A stretch of DNA of 64,000 bases, taken from Cricetomys ansorgei (taxonomy: Eukaryota; Chordata; Mammalia; Rodentia; Nesomyidae). A program made the translations under genes and the position numbers. Shown here piece by piece: positions 13,233 through 25,639 of this stretch. Every line of letters starts with the position of its first letter. Position 1 is the first letter of the stretch. Under the pieces are notes generated by a model. That model made no database searches. It had not been told where the DNA came from and worked only from the letters and a program-made list of their open reading frames with translations. The stretch spans positions 6,540,001-6,604,000 of the forward strand of contig JAMJFZ010001868.1 in assembly GCA_026225945.1 (NCBI GenBank), in the 5' to 3' direction.

Positions 13233-13429
13233 GGTTAAAATGAAGGATGTAGAAAGAAGCTTTAAAATCTAGTTTATAAGCAAATTAAAAATATAATTCA
13301 AAAAAAGATCATAAAAGGAAAATCTGGACTGTATGATGCCTAGGAATTGCACAATCTGTAGATTTGTGCATCTCTACCAACATCATAGAAGCTTCTTGTT
13401 TTTCAGTAGGTGGAAATTAATACAAAGAC

Positions 13430-13965
13430 TCACAAAAGTTCAACAGGCAGAGAATAAGAGACAATAGAAATGGGACATCATACCCCACCTACAAGCCCAG
13501 GGGTCAAGGTGGAGAAGAAGGAAGAATGGTCATCAGAGCCAAAGGTAGTGGACATCCACAGCCCAACAATTGTCACCAAACAGGGCTATTGCATATAGTA
13601 ACTCACAATGAATGAATGGGCAAGATAAAGTTTGCCAAATCTCAGAGTGAATTGGGAAGGCCCTCAAGTAGTTCCATTCCAATCTAATGAGGTATTGGCA
13701 ATTGATGATGGTTGAGGGAAGGAGAGGCAGTCTTTTTCAGGCATGTGGTCTAGTTGATGGTCCAACACCTAAGTACATACTAGTAGCATTAAGTGGACTC
13801 AGTGAGTATGTGAACATAACACATAAAGTTGGGAGGGAAAATGCTTGGGAAGCATAGGATAGAATTGGAGATGAGGGAATGGGCATCTATTTGACCATAA
13901 CATAAGCATGCATAAAATTCTTAAATAATAAGATTTAAAAAATAATAAATACTTTTAGAAGAGGA
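13430..13965 (+). mobile_element. L1 3' end
   Basis: Resembles a rodent L1 3' UTR: TGGTCTAGTTGATGGTCCAA, GTGGACTCAGTGAGT, ACACATAAAGTTGGGAGGGA, then TGCATAAAATTCTTAAATAA and an A-rich tail. The left edge is uncertain. Confidence 0.6.
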
Positions 13966-14391
13966 AATAGACATTTTCATAGTAAAGAGACAGGAGTTGG
14001 AAAAATGCCTTAGTATTTTAAGAGCACATATGGCTTTTGCAGAAAACCTGTACTTTGTACTTTGTATAGTCTGCAAATACCTTAGTACCACTCTAGGGAT
14101 TCCAGTATCCTCTATTAAATTCTAAGGCCCTGTGCACTCATATATACATAGAAATACACAGTTATAATCAAAATTAAAGATGATAAAATAAAGCTTTTAG
14201 AAAAAGAACAAAAATTCACAGAAATAGAAGATATAAATATTAAGTAAAAAGATGGACAATAAGCTGGTCTACATTTTTTCTACATTATAAAACATGGTAA
14301 AATTTTGAAGTCAGAATAAACATATATTGGAATTAATCATAAGCATAAATTCAAAGTTAAAAATTAATCAATGTAAAAAGTTCTAATTACA

Positions 14392-14512
14392 CACATATAT
14401 GGATATATATTTTATGTACATATAGCCTTATATATGTGTTTAAAATGTAGCATATGTATATATACATATATATGTATATATGTGTATGTTTGCGTATATA
14501 TATATGAAAAAA

Positions 14513-14582
<70 letters not shown>
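14392..14582 (+). repeat. TA/TG-rich tract with (TG)n(TA)n
   Basis: (GT)11 followed by about 25 TA units (14513-14582), preceded by imperfect TATATG runs. Open frames across it on both strands are low-complexity. Confidence 0.95.
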
Positions 14583-14586
<4 letters not shown>

Positions 14587-14589
14587 ATT

Positions 14590-15305
14590 GTAGCCATAGA
14601 TTCAGGTCAAAAGACTAAAGACAGATTATGTTTGGCTAATTCAACCCCTGTCCTCAGAGGATTTCAGCCTCCTTACAATCTAATCTTCAAGCCTAGAATG
14701 TTTCAGTCTCTAAGACTTACTGCTGACTACCTCACTCTGATTAGCTCCTTCTAAACTCAGAACTGTACTGAACTCAATTGACTCCTCTGTATGGCTAATT
14801 CTACTTATTCGCTCTTCTGGCTCACACTCTTCTCCATGCTGACTGGTTCAAACTGATCTTCTGAACTGGCTGACTGTTTCTAACTGAACTCTTCTGTCTC
14901 TGGCTGACTGGATTGACTCCCACAACTTCTCTGACTTAGCCTTGCTAAGCTTCAAACTGACTCTCACTGTTAGCTGACTCTCCCAAACTCACTGTCTTTC
15001 TAGTGAACTGCCTCTGTGTGCGTCTCTCTCAGACTGACTGTCATTTTGAACTGAGAGCCTGCTTTTATATTGTGAGAGTTGTCACTCTTTTAATTCTTCC
15101 TATGACTCATCATTTTGCCTGCTGTTTATTCTGATTCATCGTCATTCTTCCTGTCTGACACTTGACTCCTTCTGAGCTTTGCTTCCTGTCTCTATTTTCT
15201 CCCTTGCTTCTACTTGCTTCTGATTTGGAGATTTGCTCACCCTGTACTTCTGGGTTGGGATTAGAGGCGTGCTCCAACATTCTTTCTACCCTAGAGCACC
15301 CATGC
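14590..15305 (+). repeat. Dispersed CT/GACT-rich repeat, copy B
   Basis: Homologous to 4838-5650 in order and orientation: GTAGCCATAGATTCA, GATTTCAGCCTCC, TGCTGACTACCTCACTCTGA, TTAGCTCCTTCT, CTTCTCCATGCTGACTG, and it ends near CATTCTTTCTACC. It is truncated compared with copy A. Confidence 0.6.
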
Positions 15306-17369
15306 TACTAGATTAAAAGATTAAACATTCCTCTACAGAAAAAGATGGTAGAAAAACTTTCTTTCACATAAAATGACTACTTTGATGATTTGAAAACTGG
15401 AATGCAAATATTAGAAATAAGTTATAATATTTAGGGGAAATAGATAAAATTTTAATTCTGAAATCTATGATCAAGAATGCCAGGCGCAGAATTCCATTCT
15501 TCATATACACATTATTGTTATCATTGTTCATTTGCTTCCATGAAATACAAACACCACTATTGGTTTAAATTTGACATGTAATGGGAGTATATTTAATGAC
15601 TAAACTACTTGTTAAATCTGTGAAGAGAAATATGGAAAGATATTATTAGGATGCCAAAAGAGGAAGCTAACTATAAGTGGGACCTAGATGCTCACAGAAA
15701 CATATCATCTAACTGATGTTGTAATTGACATTAAATGATTACTGTCTTATGAAATATCCCAGCATCCACTGAAATTTTATAATTATTTAAGCTGCCTTTT
15801 TGTTGTATTTTACATATCTAACCAACATCACAAAATACCTTCTGGGATCTTTGTCAAAAACCATTTTAAAAATAAAAAACCTTTTATGATTTGTGAGACT
15901 GCAGATTGACACAGGTGTTTGTTATTCAATTACATCCTCTGAAGGGTTGATGAGTGTTTATTCATGCAGACATGTACTGACTGGAAAGGGTATTAGACTT
16001 TTACAGATCGGAGACTATGAATTGGAGGGTTGTGAAGCCCTTCAACACATGATTTTTCCTTGCTGCTCCAGTTCTTATTTTAGTTAGTACACTGCTTCTT
16101 GAGCTATTACAGTACAAATATTACAATATTACAAATTCAGGCCCCACCTCTTTTGCAATTTAAGAGCTCACACTATGTACTTATCTCTAGTTGTATTTAT
16201 AGTATATAGCTGCCATTACATCATTCTGTTTGGAAGTTTCTGTGACACACTACAATTGAAAGGACAAAAACTATGATCTTAACATGACCCTAGTAATTCA
16301 TAAGGTCCCCACAAACTTCTTATGCATCTTCAACATGAGTAATTTTGTTCTTTGAGTTCCTGTGTTGAAGGCAGTAGTGTCCAGTGCAACAACAAAAATC
16401 CCCTGCCCTGTACAGAAGCTACATGTGACTATTAAGCCTGTATTGCAACAATGATGTAGAGACATTATGTTTTGAACTTTGTTCAGACTGTATCAGTTTG
16501 AATCCATCTATTGAGTTTTTAACAGCTACTATATTAGATGCCATATCTCTGAGCATAAGCTAGCCTTCCCTCATTCCATTCTACAAACTTCAACTCAGTT
16601 CATGTGGTTTTCTCTGTTTTAAACTTTCCTCCAAATTTGTTCTTCTGGAAACTGAAGCTTATTCTCCAAACAACTACTTCAACAGTACTACACTGTCTCT
16701 GAAAATTATCTCTACCAAGTTTCCTTAGGAAGACTCAGTTTAAATGCTTTGTAAATGAATTCTTTTTGCTTGAAAAGTTTCTGAGTGCCGTGTGACCTAC
16801 ATTCACATAACCTGCTTTTCTAAACTGTGTGTCTATTAAATCCATACTTCACAGACCATATTTCACAGTGTCTCAAGGACACTAGGCATAGCTTCTGTAG
16901 GCCCAGCTTTGTGTTAGTTGACTATTTCAGTAATAACAGCTCTGATACTCTTTTAAAAATAACTTTTACCTTATTGTTATTATTTTAGTAAGATACCTTG
17001 CCTTTGAAAAAAGTTTTAAAAATTGCTTATCTCACTGCTAATTCTCTCATATCCTATTGGTTACTTTGTGTTTGTGAATTATTTATTATAGTTGCATTTT
17101 AATGTGTACGTGTGAGTATGTATGCACATGGGTGTACATGTGTGCATAAATGTGCATGTGTAATATATATTCTTTATTGGTAAAATAGGAAAGAAGATAA
17201 GTTTGGAGACTATTGTAATAGTTCAAGAAGCAATGTGCTACTAAAATAGGAACTGAGGCACAGAGTCACAACATGTGGAAGAGCCTCTGAACACTCCAAA
17301 TAAGTTTCCTTTCTGTGAAAATCTGTAGTTTGTGTATGGGGTGTTTCGGTGTTAATATGTCAGTATCTG

Positions 17370-17530
17370 TTTTTATTTGAGACAGCATCTTCCATTGGCA
17401 TCTGAGGTAGGTAAATGTGTGAGGCTTCCTGGCAAGACAGCATTACTATGACTGGAATTTGCATGAGTGTTGAGGACAGAACTCTGGACACCATGCAATT
17501 CTGCCAAGGTTGTCTACACCTAGCTCTAAA
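17370..17530 (-). mobile_element. Possible B4 SINE fragment
   Basis: TTTTATTTGAGACAGCATCT ... GAGGACAGAACTCTGGACAC ... TGCCAAGG loosely follows a reversed B4. Confidence 0.4.
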
Positions 17531-18109
17531 CATTCCTGGGAGCAGAGAACACATCTGATTTCTGTTTTTCGTCAAAGTGCCTTCACATGGATTATAAAAA
17601 TAAACGTCTGTCATTTTAAACTTTTAAGAAAATGAGAGCCTAAAGTTAAGCCAGTGCTGTCTTCATATTTCTGATAACCTTTGAGTATTGAAGCTTCAAT
17701 GTGAATCATTCATCATTGGTGATGGCAGGTTTACTGATACCACACATCTGCAGTCTTCACTTCTTCCACAGGAGTTCTGATTCACAGTCTGGCACATGGC
17801 ACAGTTAACCTAACTTCTAAGAATTTTCTTTCAACATAACTACACCAAAACACTTAATAGTAAGTGTTATTAAGAGCAAACCCATGTATTTGATAGGATG
17901 TGGATTTTTTTTTAATATATCACTGATAGGCACAGAAAAAAAAATAAAAGAGAAAAATAGAAATGAGAAAGAAAGAAAATAAATATTAAAGGAGAAAAGG
18001 AAAGAAAGGAGAGAAGGGAGGAGGGAAAGAAACATTTTTTTAAAATGTTTAATGCAAAAAGTAGAAGACAGCTTAATTAAATTTCATATTACTATTCTTA
18101 AATATATTG

Positions 18110-18256
18110 TACTCAGATGTCATATACATATCATATATATTGCCATGAAATATATATTTACATATATTAATATATATTAAATGCATGTTTATATGTATAA
18201 ATGTATGTTTATATATTATATAGTTAATATATTATATATATATTTCATGGCAATCT
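18110..18256. repeat. AT-rich inverted repeat
   Basis: ATTGCCATGAAATATATAT (18139-18157) is perfectly repeated in reverse complement as ATATATATTTCATGGCAAT (18236-18254). The ~78-bp spacer is almost only A and T. Confidence 0.85.
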
Positions 18257-19339
18257 AGATCTCCTATTATAAGCAATTAAGAGAGAAAATCTTGGACTAC
18301 AGACTATTCAGAACTTTTAGCATTTTAATATAAAGTGTAGCCATTTATGGAAGGAGAAATGGGGAGGGAAAATGGAGAGTAGTAATCCAAAACAAAAGAA
18401 TGAAGAGGAAGTATAAGATGCTACAGGAGATGAGTCTGTACTGCATTGTTTGCTGGAAGAAATGGAAAGTGTTTAACAGAAGATGTGAATCAGAATAGGC
18501 AGAGTTGTCTATTCTCCATATCAGGGCATTCTGTCTACCAGATTAGCAAGACCATGCACCTTAACATGAACCAGACAGTAATACAAATTTGATTGCTCGT
18601 CCAAGTTTTTCAAATTGTCATTTAGTGCTATAAGAGTCAATAAAATGCATATCTCAGCAAGCATGAAAGACAGAAAAATGTTGTATTGAATGTCTATGAA
18701 ATATTTTTACGTGTTCCAGTCAGTTATAATATGTCAAGTGTGAACTATTGCTACTTATCACTTAGTACTTCAACACTGTCATCTCATTGTTATTTCTTTT
18801 CCAATTTTAGTATTTAATTTGTTGAGTTTGTTGATAAATTTAACAGAATATCCATATGATTACTGTTCTTAAATAACTATACTAAAATTATATCTAGTTC
18901 TTAATACATTTTGATAAATTAATGATTAAAATGACATCATAATTTTAAAGTTTCATTCCGTGCTTCAGCTCTCCTGAGTCAACATAACACTGGGAGCTGT
19001 ATTTAATATTTCATGACCTGGGGTTACACTGGGTAGCTTTCCTTTCACAGGACGTATGTTTTGGCTAGTAATACGCCTGTGTTACAAATCTGTAGAAAGA
19101 TATTATAAAACTCCCATGGAACTGTATATTACCCATGTTTTAATGTAAATTATTTTTATTCTAAGAATCTCTAATTAAAATTTCAAGAAGAAAATAAAAT
19201 AAAGGCAATTATTATATGAAGGTTCAAGCATTTAAAATTTTAAATGATAACTGAATGATAAGAAAATAGCGATTTTGGCCTTGGTTACAGGAAAATAATA
19301 TTCTTTTTTTTTTGTTTATAGTTCATCAGCGGCCAGCCA

Positions 19340-19530
19340 AGCTGGCAAAATGGCCTAGTGGGTAAAATTCTTGCCTGGAGACCTGACAGTCTGAGCTTGA
19401 CTTCTGGAAGCCGCACAAAGACGGAAGGAGGAAACTACTCCACAGTGCTGTCTTCTGACTTCCTTATGCGGCCACTGGTATATGTGAGAACACCGCCACA
19501 CGTAACCTGCGCTCACAATGATAATGCCGT
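19340..19530 (+). mobile_element. B3 SINE
   Basis: AAATGGCCTAGTGGGTAAAA, CTTGCCTGGAGACCTGACAG, GAGCTTGACTTCTGG, GGAAGGAGGAAACTACTCC and TGTCTTCTGACTTCC follow a B3 in order. The open frame 19358-19615 is inside it and is not a gene. Confidence 0.75.
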
Positions 19531-20089
19531 TGATTTTAAATCTGGCGGTTGTTATTTAAGTGCAAATCATTGTTCAGTGGTACTTTGGCCATTGTGGCAG
19601 AAAATTGTGTCATAAATATGATCTTTTAAACTGATGTGAAGTGTGTCAGTCTCAGATTTGTGGATTAAAGCAGCTCCTCAGTATTCAGAGCTAGCAATGT
19701 CTTCTTTCTTTGAACATTGTAGGATATGAAGGCAAAGTTTACTAGGATCTACCTCTTGAAATGTAATACAAAGATAAAGTAGAATTAAACACATGGCAAA
19801 GTTTATAAAGTTAATAATACTGAAGAAGAAAAGAGAACCAAACCATTGAATCCCTGAACTTAAAGTGAGTAATTTGATCCCATGAGCCTCAAGGCACACA
19901 TCTTATAGCAGCCTTACAAGCCGCTTGCCAGGGATGGCTGTATTACACTGTCTTTACTTGAGCTTTAGCATAATCTGTTCTGAAAGTATTTACTGGAATC
20001 AGTAGTATACTGTCACTTTGTCAATTTTGATGATATGAAAGCCTAGTTTCCTAAGTATGTTGAACAGATGAAAGTGTTAAAATAAAGGG

Positions 20090-20265
20090 TAGCAAGCTAA
20101 ATCTCTGGGCTCCCAAAGCCTGAGCCTTGCATCCATCACTGACACATCTGTCCTCATACTAATTACTAAACTTGTGCTTCTAGGGTTTCTTTGAGCATAA
20201 ATGAAACCATGATTGTAAAACTCTCATATCAGTGACTGGAACACTCAACAAACATTAGAGATTTC
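20090..20265 (+). mobile_element. MIR-like fragment
   Basis: AAATCTCTGGGCTCCCAAAG, CTAATTACTAAACTTGTGC, TTTGAGCATAAATGAAACC and TGACTGGAACACTCAACAAA fit a diverged MIR. Confidence 0.55.
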
Positions 20266-20604
20266 ATTCACATTGATAATTGATGATTATAAAATGAAAT
20301 TCCATCCAATCACCTAATTGTTACATGTATTAGAATCATGAAAATCAGTTTTAACATCTAAATTGATGCAATCTATAAGTTAGTCACTGATTACGAATGT
20401 GGAGCAAAGGAGCAAAAGTCTACAGAAACCAGAGAGAAGTAACAGTTATGACTTTCTGCTACTATTGGGTTTAACCCTAAAAGAGACTTTACTCTCTAAA
20501 AGTAAGTTTATTCTGTGTCCCACTCATTGTTGGGAATCCAAACATATTTGTGAAATAGAAATCAAAGAGAAATCTTTGATGTTTTTAATGTTTTGTTTCT
20601 TTGT

Positions 20605-20705
20605 ATTAACAAAACGTTATTATATAGCCCAGGATATGTGACAATCCCCCTATATCAGCCTTCTAACTGCTGGGATTACAGAGGTGAACAACCACAACCA
20701 GCTCC
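20605..20705 (-). mobile_element. B1 fragment
   Basis: TATAGCCCAGGATATGTGAC ... AACTGCTGGGATTACAGAGG resembles a reversed, diverged B1. Confidence 0.6.
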
Positions 20706-20869
20706 AAAAATATGTCTTAAATAACTTTAGATATTCCATACATGGAATATTCCATTAATGGAAAATAATGTAGTATGAAAGAATCTTGCACTAATTGAAC
20801 AGAAATGGTGAGAACATGTATCTTGTCTCTGATCTTAGTGGAAATATTTTGAGTTTTTCATTTAGAAAG

Positions 20870-21130
20870 ATGTTGGCTATGTGTTTGTCACACATAGCCT
20901 TTATTATGAAAAGGCATGCTCCTAATTGCTAGACTCTCAGTAGCTTTTATCATATAGAAATGTTAAATTTTGCCAAATAGATTTTTATGTACCTAATAAG
21001 ATGATCCTGTGATTTTTGTCATTGAATCTATTACTGATTTCCATTTGTTCAACTAAGCCTGCATCTCTGTAATGAAGCTATCTTGGTTTTAATGAATGGT
21101 CCTTTCATATCATCTTGGATTTTGTCTGTC
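20870..21130 (-). mobile_element. L1 ORF2 fragment, inverted part
   Basis: Read on the minus strand it follows L1 ORF2 (reverse transcriptase region), e.g. AGAGATGCAGGCTTAGTTGA, AAAAATCACAGGATCATCTT, TGGCAAAATTTAACATTTCT and TTCATAATAAAGGC. Old, with stops and no usable frame. It directly adjoins a plus-strand L1 3' part. Confidence 0.75.
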
Positions 21131-21870
21131 ACTATTACACATTATTTATGGGTATATAAACCAGTTCAGCTACTCTGAAAACCAGTATGCAAGTTTCTCC
21201 AAAAGCTAAAAAGAGATCTACATATGACCTAATTTAAATCACTCCTCCACATATGCTCAAAGCACTTTATAGTTTGCATAAAGATATTCATATACTCATG
21301 TTGTTTGTTGCTTTATTCACAAGAGCTAGAAAATGGAATCAATTCACATGTGCAACTGACAAATGAAAATGTGGTGCATAGTCTGGTACATATACACAAT
21401 GGAATATTACCCAATTCTAAAGAAAAACAAAGACATGAAATTTGCAGGCAGACGATGGAACTGGAAAAGTTATACATGATAAATCACCTGGGCTCCAACA
21501 GACTGATGTTGCATATTCTCACTCAGTTGTTTTCCTCTGTGTGACTAACATGTAGCACATGTGGAGACTTGCAGAGGGCTTTTCAGGAGGGAGACGCATT
21601 TTTGAGAAGGGAGATGGTAGAATACATTTGAATGAAAGTAGGGAAGAGGGATTCTTGGGACAGAAACAGTAAAGCAGGTAGTAGCGTAATTGGAATTGGA
21701 GACAGGAGGGACCATGGGATGGCTTAGGGAAGATGAAGTGTGCATGAAATGCATATTGGGAACCTGTGAATTTGCAATTCAAGTGAAAATAAAATAAGAG
21801 AGGATAGTAGAACACACGCTGTATGAGGTAACAGAGGGAGAATAAAGGCTTAATTGGGAATGGCATCTAT
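21131..21870 (+). mobile_element. L1 3' part (ORF2 end and 3' UTR)
   Basis: Plus-strand L1 landmarks: TATAAACCAGTTCAGCTACT, GAGATCTACATATGACC, CACAAGAGCTAGAAAATGGA, TGGTACATATACACAATGGA, ATGAAATTTGCAGGCAGACG. An A-rich zone follows near 21790. The open frame 21305-21544 is a decayed piece of the ORF2 end. Confidence 0.8.
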
Positions 21871-21884
21871 GGTGGCTAGAATAA

Positions 21885-22195
21885 GGCTCGTGGATTAGAA
21901 TATCTCTTCCCCAGTTGGTGGACTGTAAGGAAGGATTAAGAAGTGTGGCCTTGTTGGAGGACAGGTGTCATTGATGATGAACTTTGAGGTTTCAAAATTC
22001 CATGCTAAGTTGAGTGTCTCTCCCCTACCCTCTTTTTTCTCTGTCTCTGACTGCTGCCTGTGAATCAAGATGTAAAGCTCTCAGCTATTGCTCCAGTGTC
22101 ATGCCTGTCTGCTTTCTGCCATGGTGTTGTCCTAACCCTCTAACCTCCAACCAAGTCCCCAATTAAATATTTTCCTCCCAGCAATAGACTAGTAA
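21885..22195 (+). repeat. Rodent interspersed repeat, copy 1
   Basis: Shares with 63487-63780 the ordered blocks TGTGGCCTTGTTGGAGGA, GGGCTTTGAGGT-like, GATGTAAAGCTCTCAGC, CTGCCATG, and AACC..CCCAATTAAAT with a TTTTC.. end. A common muroid repeat; I do not name the family with certainty. Confidence 0.65.
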
Positions 22196-23369
22196 GGAAA
22201 ACAAGGGCTAAGAGGGAAAAAGGGGTCAGGGATATGTTAAGCGAAACTAAGGATATAGAAAGAATCCTCACGAAACCCCATTCATTTGTAAACTAATTTA
22301 AAATATAAGCTTTTAAAAAGGAATTTGAACAGAAGTACTCCACATTAGTCCACAGTACTACTCCAAACAGAGATGAGCTATTAAACTAAATCCTTAAGGA
22401 ATATTCAAGGAATGGATTATCTTCCTCAGAGTTTTGGGAAGGGAGGCCTCCGTGCTTTCCCAAAGAATATAGTCTTTTGCCATTACCCTTTGTTCTTCAC
22501 CATAACTAGACCCTATTGCTGAAGAAACCACATACGTTGGTCACATTTACACAGAATGCATTTCTGAGCAGACCAGGAAACTCTTTCTGCTGCTTACCTT
22601 TCAAAGCACTACAAGGTGTTATGCAGGCACCTTGCATTGATGAGAGGAAGAGGAGAGACATTGATGGTGTTATACTGACCTGACAGAGCAGATTGTCCAC
22701 TGGTACAATAATGAAATTCTACTTACGAGGCAACCAGCTGCTTTCTTGACTGATATTGAGGTCTGACTCACAGGAGGGATTCATGTTTGGTACTGAAAAT
22801 ATGATTAAAAATGTATGGATAGGAGGAAGTCTGAGACTGTAGAGGAGAACCTATTGATGTTCTTCTAAGTGGTTGTGCTCTCAAACTGCCTTGTAAGTAC
22901 TTATGATTACATCCATAGATTTGCCCTGGTTCCAACTTGTCAGGGAAGCTTTTTATTTTGGTGAGTAATACTCGTTTTTTTAAAGTGTTAGGAATAAATA
23001 CAAGTGCTCAGCCACAGACAGAACATCTACGTCACCACTGTCACCTCCACAAAGGTTCATGGAAAATTTCAGGAAATAGGCAAAAGGATTGTAAGAGCTA
23101 CACTCTTGAGTTAAGTAAACATCCTTTTCTATTGAGCTGACGTTCAGTACTTGCAATATAGGAATATTTTATGCAAGAAAATCATAAACACTTAACCATT
23201 TCTGTAAAAAAGTACTTATATGTACATATGTGTATATATACATTTGTGTATTTGCTGAAAACTAAGAGAGAACAGATCTGCATAGATAAAAATAATAAAC
23301 GAATCAATAAATCAAACAAAAAGTAAACGAATAAGTGCACACATTAAAAAAAGAAAGATGTTAAACCTA

Positions 23370-23640
23370 GAAGGTTGTGGTGAAATGCTGTCCTCTGGGC
23401 ATGGCTTTTACACTCAGAAACTCACAGCATCTGTGATTGCCTTCACAGAAACAAACCAGGTAAAATTTCAGCTTGAAGCAGGGTGTGACTCTTAAACCCA
23501 TCCTCTAGACGAGGTGATGGCTGCTTCGAGAGGGAGGGCTATTTATCTTTAGGAGAGTGAACATTGGAAGGCTGTCCAGGACCCACTGAATGATCCCATG
23601 TACATATCCATTGCAGCAGGACTGATAAGACTAAGCATGC
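23370..23640 (+). mobile_element. L1 3' UTR fragment
   Basis: GTGGTGAAATGCTGTCCTCT, GGGCATGGCTTTTACACTC and AACTCACAGCATCTGTGATT match the order of a rodent L1 3' UTR as I remember it. Edges uncertain. Confidence 0.5.
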
Positions 23641-23944
23641 TAAAATAAATAAGAAGTGATAAAATGAGACCGTGAAGTTGAAAGGAAGATGTGACACAGT
23701 AGTCCTGACAGGGTAGACTGAATAGGGGTGATAAAGGATGGTCTGCTCAAGATCGGATATTGTATAAAATACGTTTTAAAAAATAGAAATCAGGATTTGT
23801 AAAGACAATCCGATAGAGTTTATTGAAAACAATAAACAAGATTTTCTGACTGGATGGTTATAGGTAATCTATTTTCACTTTAATTTTATTTATCTTTTGA
23901 TTAACTAAATAAATATATATTATGAATGTTTAGAAAAGCACCTC

Positions 23945-24112
23945 TGCCGGGCAGTGGTAGCACATGCCAGCACTCAGGAGGCAGAGGCAGGCAGAGGCAG
24001 GAGGATCTCTGTGAGTTCAAGGTAAGCTTGGTCTACAGAATGAGTTCCAGGACATCGAGTTACAACAGAGAAAACCTGTCTTGAAAATAAAAACAAAAAA
24101 CAAAACAGAAAA
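23945..24112 (+). mobile_element. B1 SINE
   Basis: TGCCGGGCAGTGGTAGCAC, CACTCAGGAGGCAGAGG, TGAGTTCCAGGACATCG, GAAAACCTGTCTTGAAAA and an A-rich tail. AGGCAGAGGCAGG is locally duplicated. Confidence 0.95.
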
Positions 24113-24289
24113 GCACCTCCAATTAAAATGAGATACTGTCAAGGTGTCCATATTGGTGAAAGAGGAGCACTTTTTACTCATGCATAACTAACGGCTGTCT
24201 AATTGGACTCAATGCCAGCCTGTCACAAGGGAATTCATGATGGTACTATAAATGCAGCCACTCATCAGTGCCTGAAGAGATCATAGCCT

Positions 24290-25019
24290 TGAAAGGAAAT
24301 CTTGCTACTTCCAATTTCCTAATCTAATATGATTTCTGTTTTCAATGCCCGTATTCTTATACCTACAGATAAGTGTAGCTCTCACTGCTCCTAAAAGAAG
24401 CTTCTTTTTGCAAGAGATGGAGACCATTATGTACATACACAATAGTGAAAATGCAGAGAATAAGCAACTATGGGAAATGCTCAACCCCAAGTGACACACC
24501 TGTAGTGCAGCTCCTAAACCTGAGGCTAAATAAAAATCATAGAAGATGGAATGGAAAATTTGTAGCAGACAGTGGCTACGGATACCTGTTGAGATACTAT
24601 GTCCCTTGGACATGACAAGGAAATACACTTATGAATTATCAGCAACCTGCTTGCTTGAACAAGACCATCATATCAACACCAGTTGACATGTCAAAGCAGA
24701 CAAGAGAAATTCTACAAGGTCTCACACCAAGATAAATTCCTACAGGAGGTCAGTGGTTGCTAAGAGAGGGAGAACAAGTTTCCCCATAGACAAACTCTCA
24801 CAAAATTTCTCCAATCCCAAGTGATCAGTCCTGGACAAATGCACATATGAGCAATGATAAATAGACCCAGAGGTTACACACACACACACACACATAACAA
24901 TAATAAATAAAGAAAAGATTGTGCATTTGGGAGGGAGAAAACAGGGAAAGAACAATGTACATACATTACTCCTATATGAAAATTTCAAATATACTAATAT
25001 TAAAAAATTAAAATAAAAC
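24290..25019 (+). mobile_element. L1 3' UTR with A-rich tail, abutting exon 8 donor
   Basis: Contains CTGCTCCTAAAAGAAGCTTC, AGATGGAGACCATTATG, CAAGGTCTCACACCAAG, CCCAAGTGATCAGTCCTGG, a (CA)n block (24874-24892), TTTGGGAGGGAGAAAACAG and the tail ATTAAAAAATTAAAATAAAA. Orientation is opposite to Gabrg1. The tail ends 3-5 bp before the exon 8 donor GT (25022-25023). Confidence 0.8.
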
Positions 25020-25023
25020 ATAC

Positions 25024-25235
25024 CGATGTTTTGTGTTTAAGCTTCCTGTCTCTCGTGGTTTTTCCTTTGTTATTGCTAGTAAAATAATGCAAGGTTCCAT
25101 ATTCCATCAGTGCTGCAAACACAAAAATAAAACAAACAGAGACAAAGAGATCCATCGCTGTCACGTAAGAAACCTTAGGTAAAGATTTTCTGGCAATTGT
25201 ACTGAGGGTTGTCATAGTTAAAACCGTAGTAATAC
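25024..25235 (-). CDS. Gabrg1: Gabrg1 exon 8 (M2, M3)
   Basis: 212 nt, acceptor TTCTTCACAG, donor ACATCG|GTATGT; begins with two bases completing a Gly codon and ends in phase 0. Encodes about residues 306-376: rest of the pore helix M2 ([11 protein letters not shown]), the M2-M3 loop [13 protein letters not shown]3 ([20 protein letters not shown]), then [20 protein letters not shown] and KLKHKTS at the start of the cytoplasmic M3-M4 loop. Splicing to exon 9 in phase 0 gives KTS-VSPGL. On the genomic plus strand an L1 A-rich tail ends only a few bases outside the donor, so the intron positions after about +5 are retrotransposon-derived. Confidence 0.97.
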
Positions 25236-25639
25236 CTGTGAAGAAAGGAAAAGATAATAGGTGATTAAAAGTAATTTAACAGAACATTTTATTCTCTTGT
25301 CTAATTTGACAATATTGTCAGCTGAAATAAACAATGGAAACAAAAGGATATGATTACCAGAAAGAATTACTAGTAACCATGGTTACATTATATTCACTGT
25401 GTTCTTTGTGTAGGAAATTTTAGTCATTTAAATTACTATGAATTGCAGGTTGGTCCTAATATGCACTCTTTCCTTTCTTCACAGTTAAAAAATAAACATA
25501 TTTAGTTGACAGGCGGTTTTCTAAAAGAACAATTTCCTTGGCCTCCTTCTCTGCAGCAGAGTTTGACCGTGGGTCTAAGGATCTAAGCCAGGAATTAATG
25601 TCTACAAGAAGACACTGAAGTGAAGGAGCTGCTTTGGTT

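Noticed and set aside
14412..14754. Tyr/Ile and Cys/Val repetitive frames
   Set aside because: Translation of TA/TG microsatellite.
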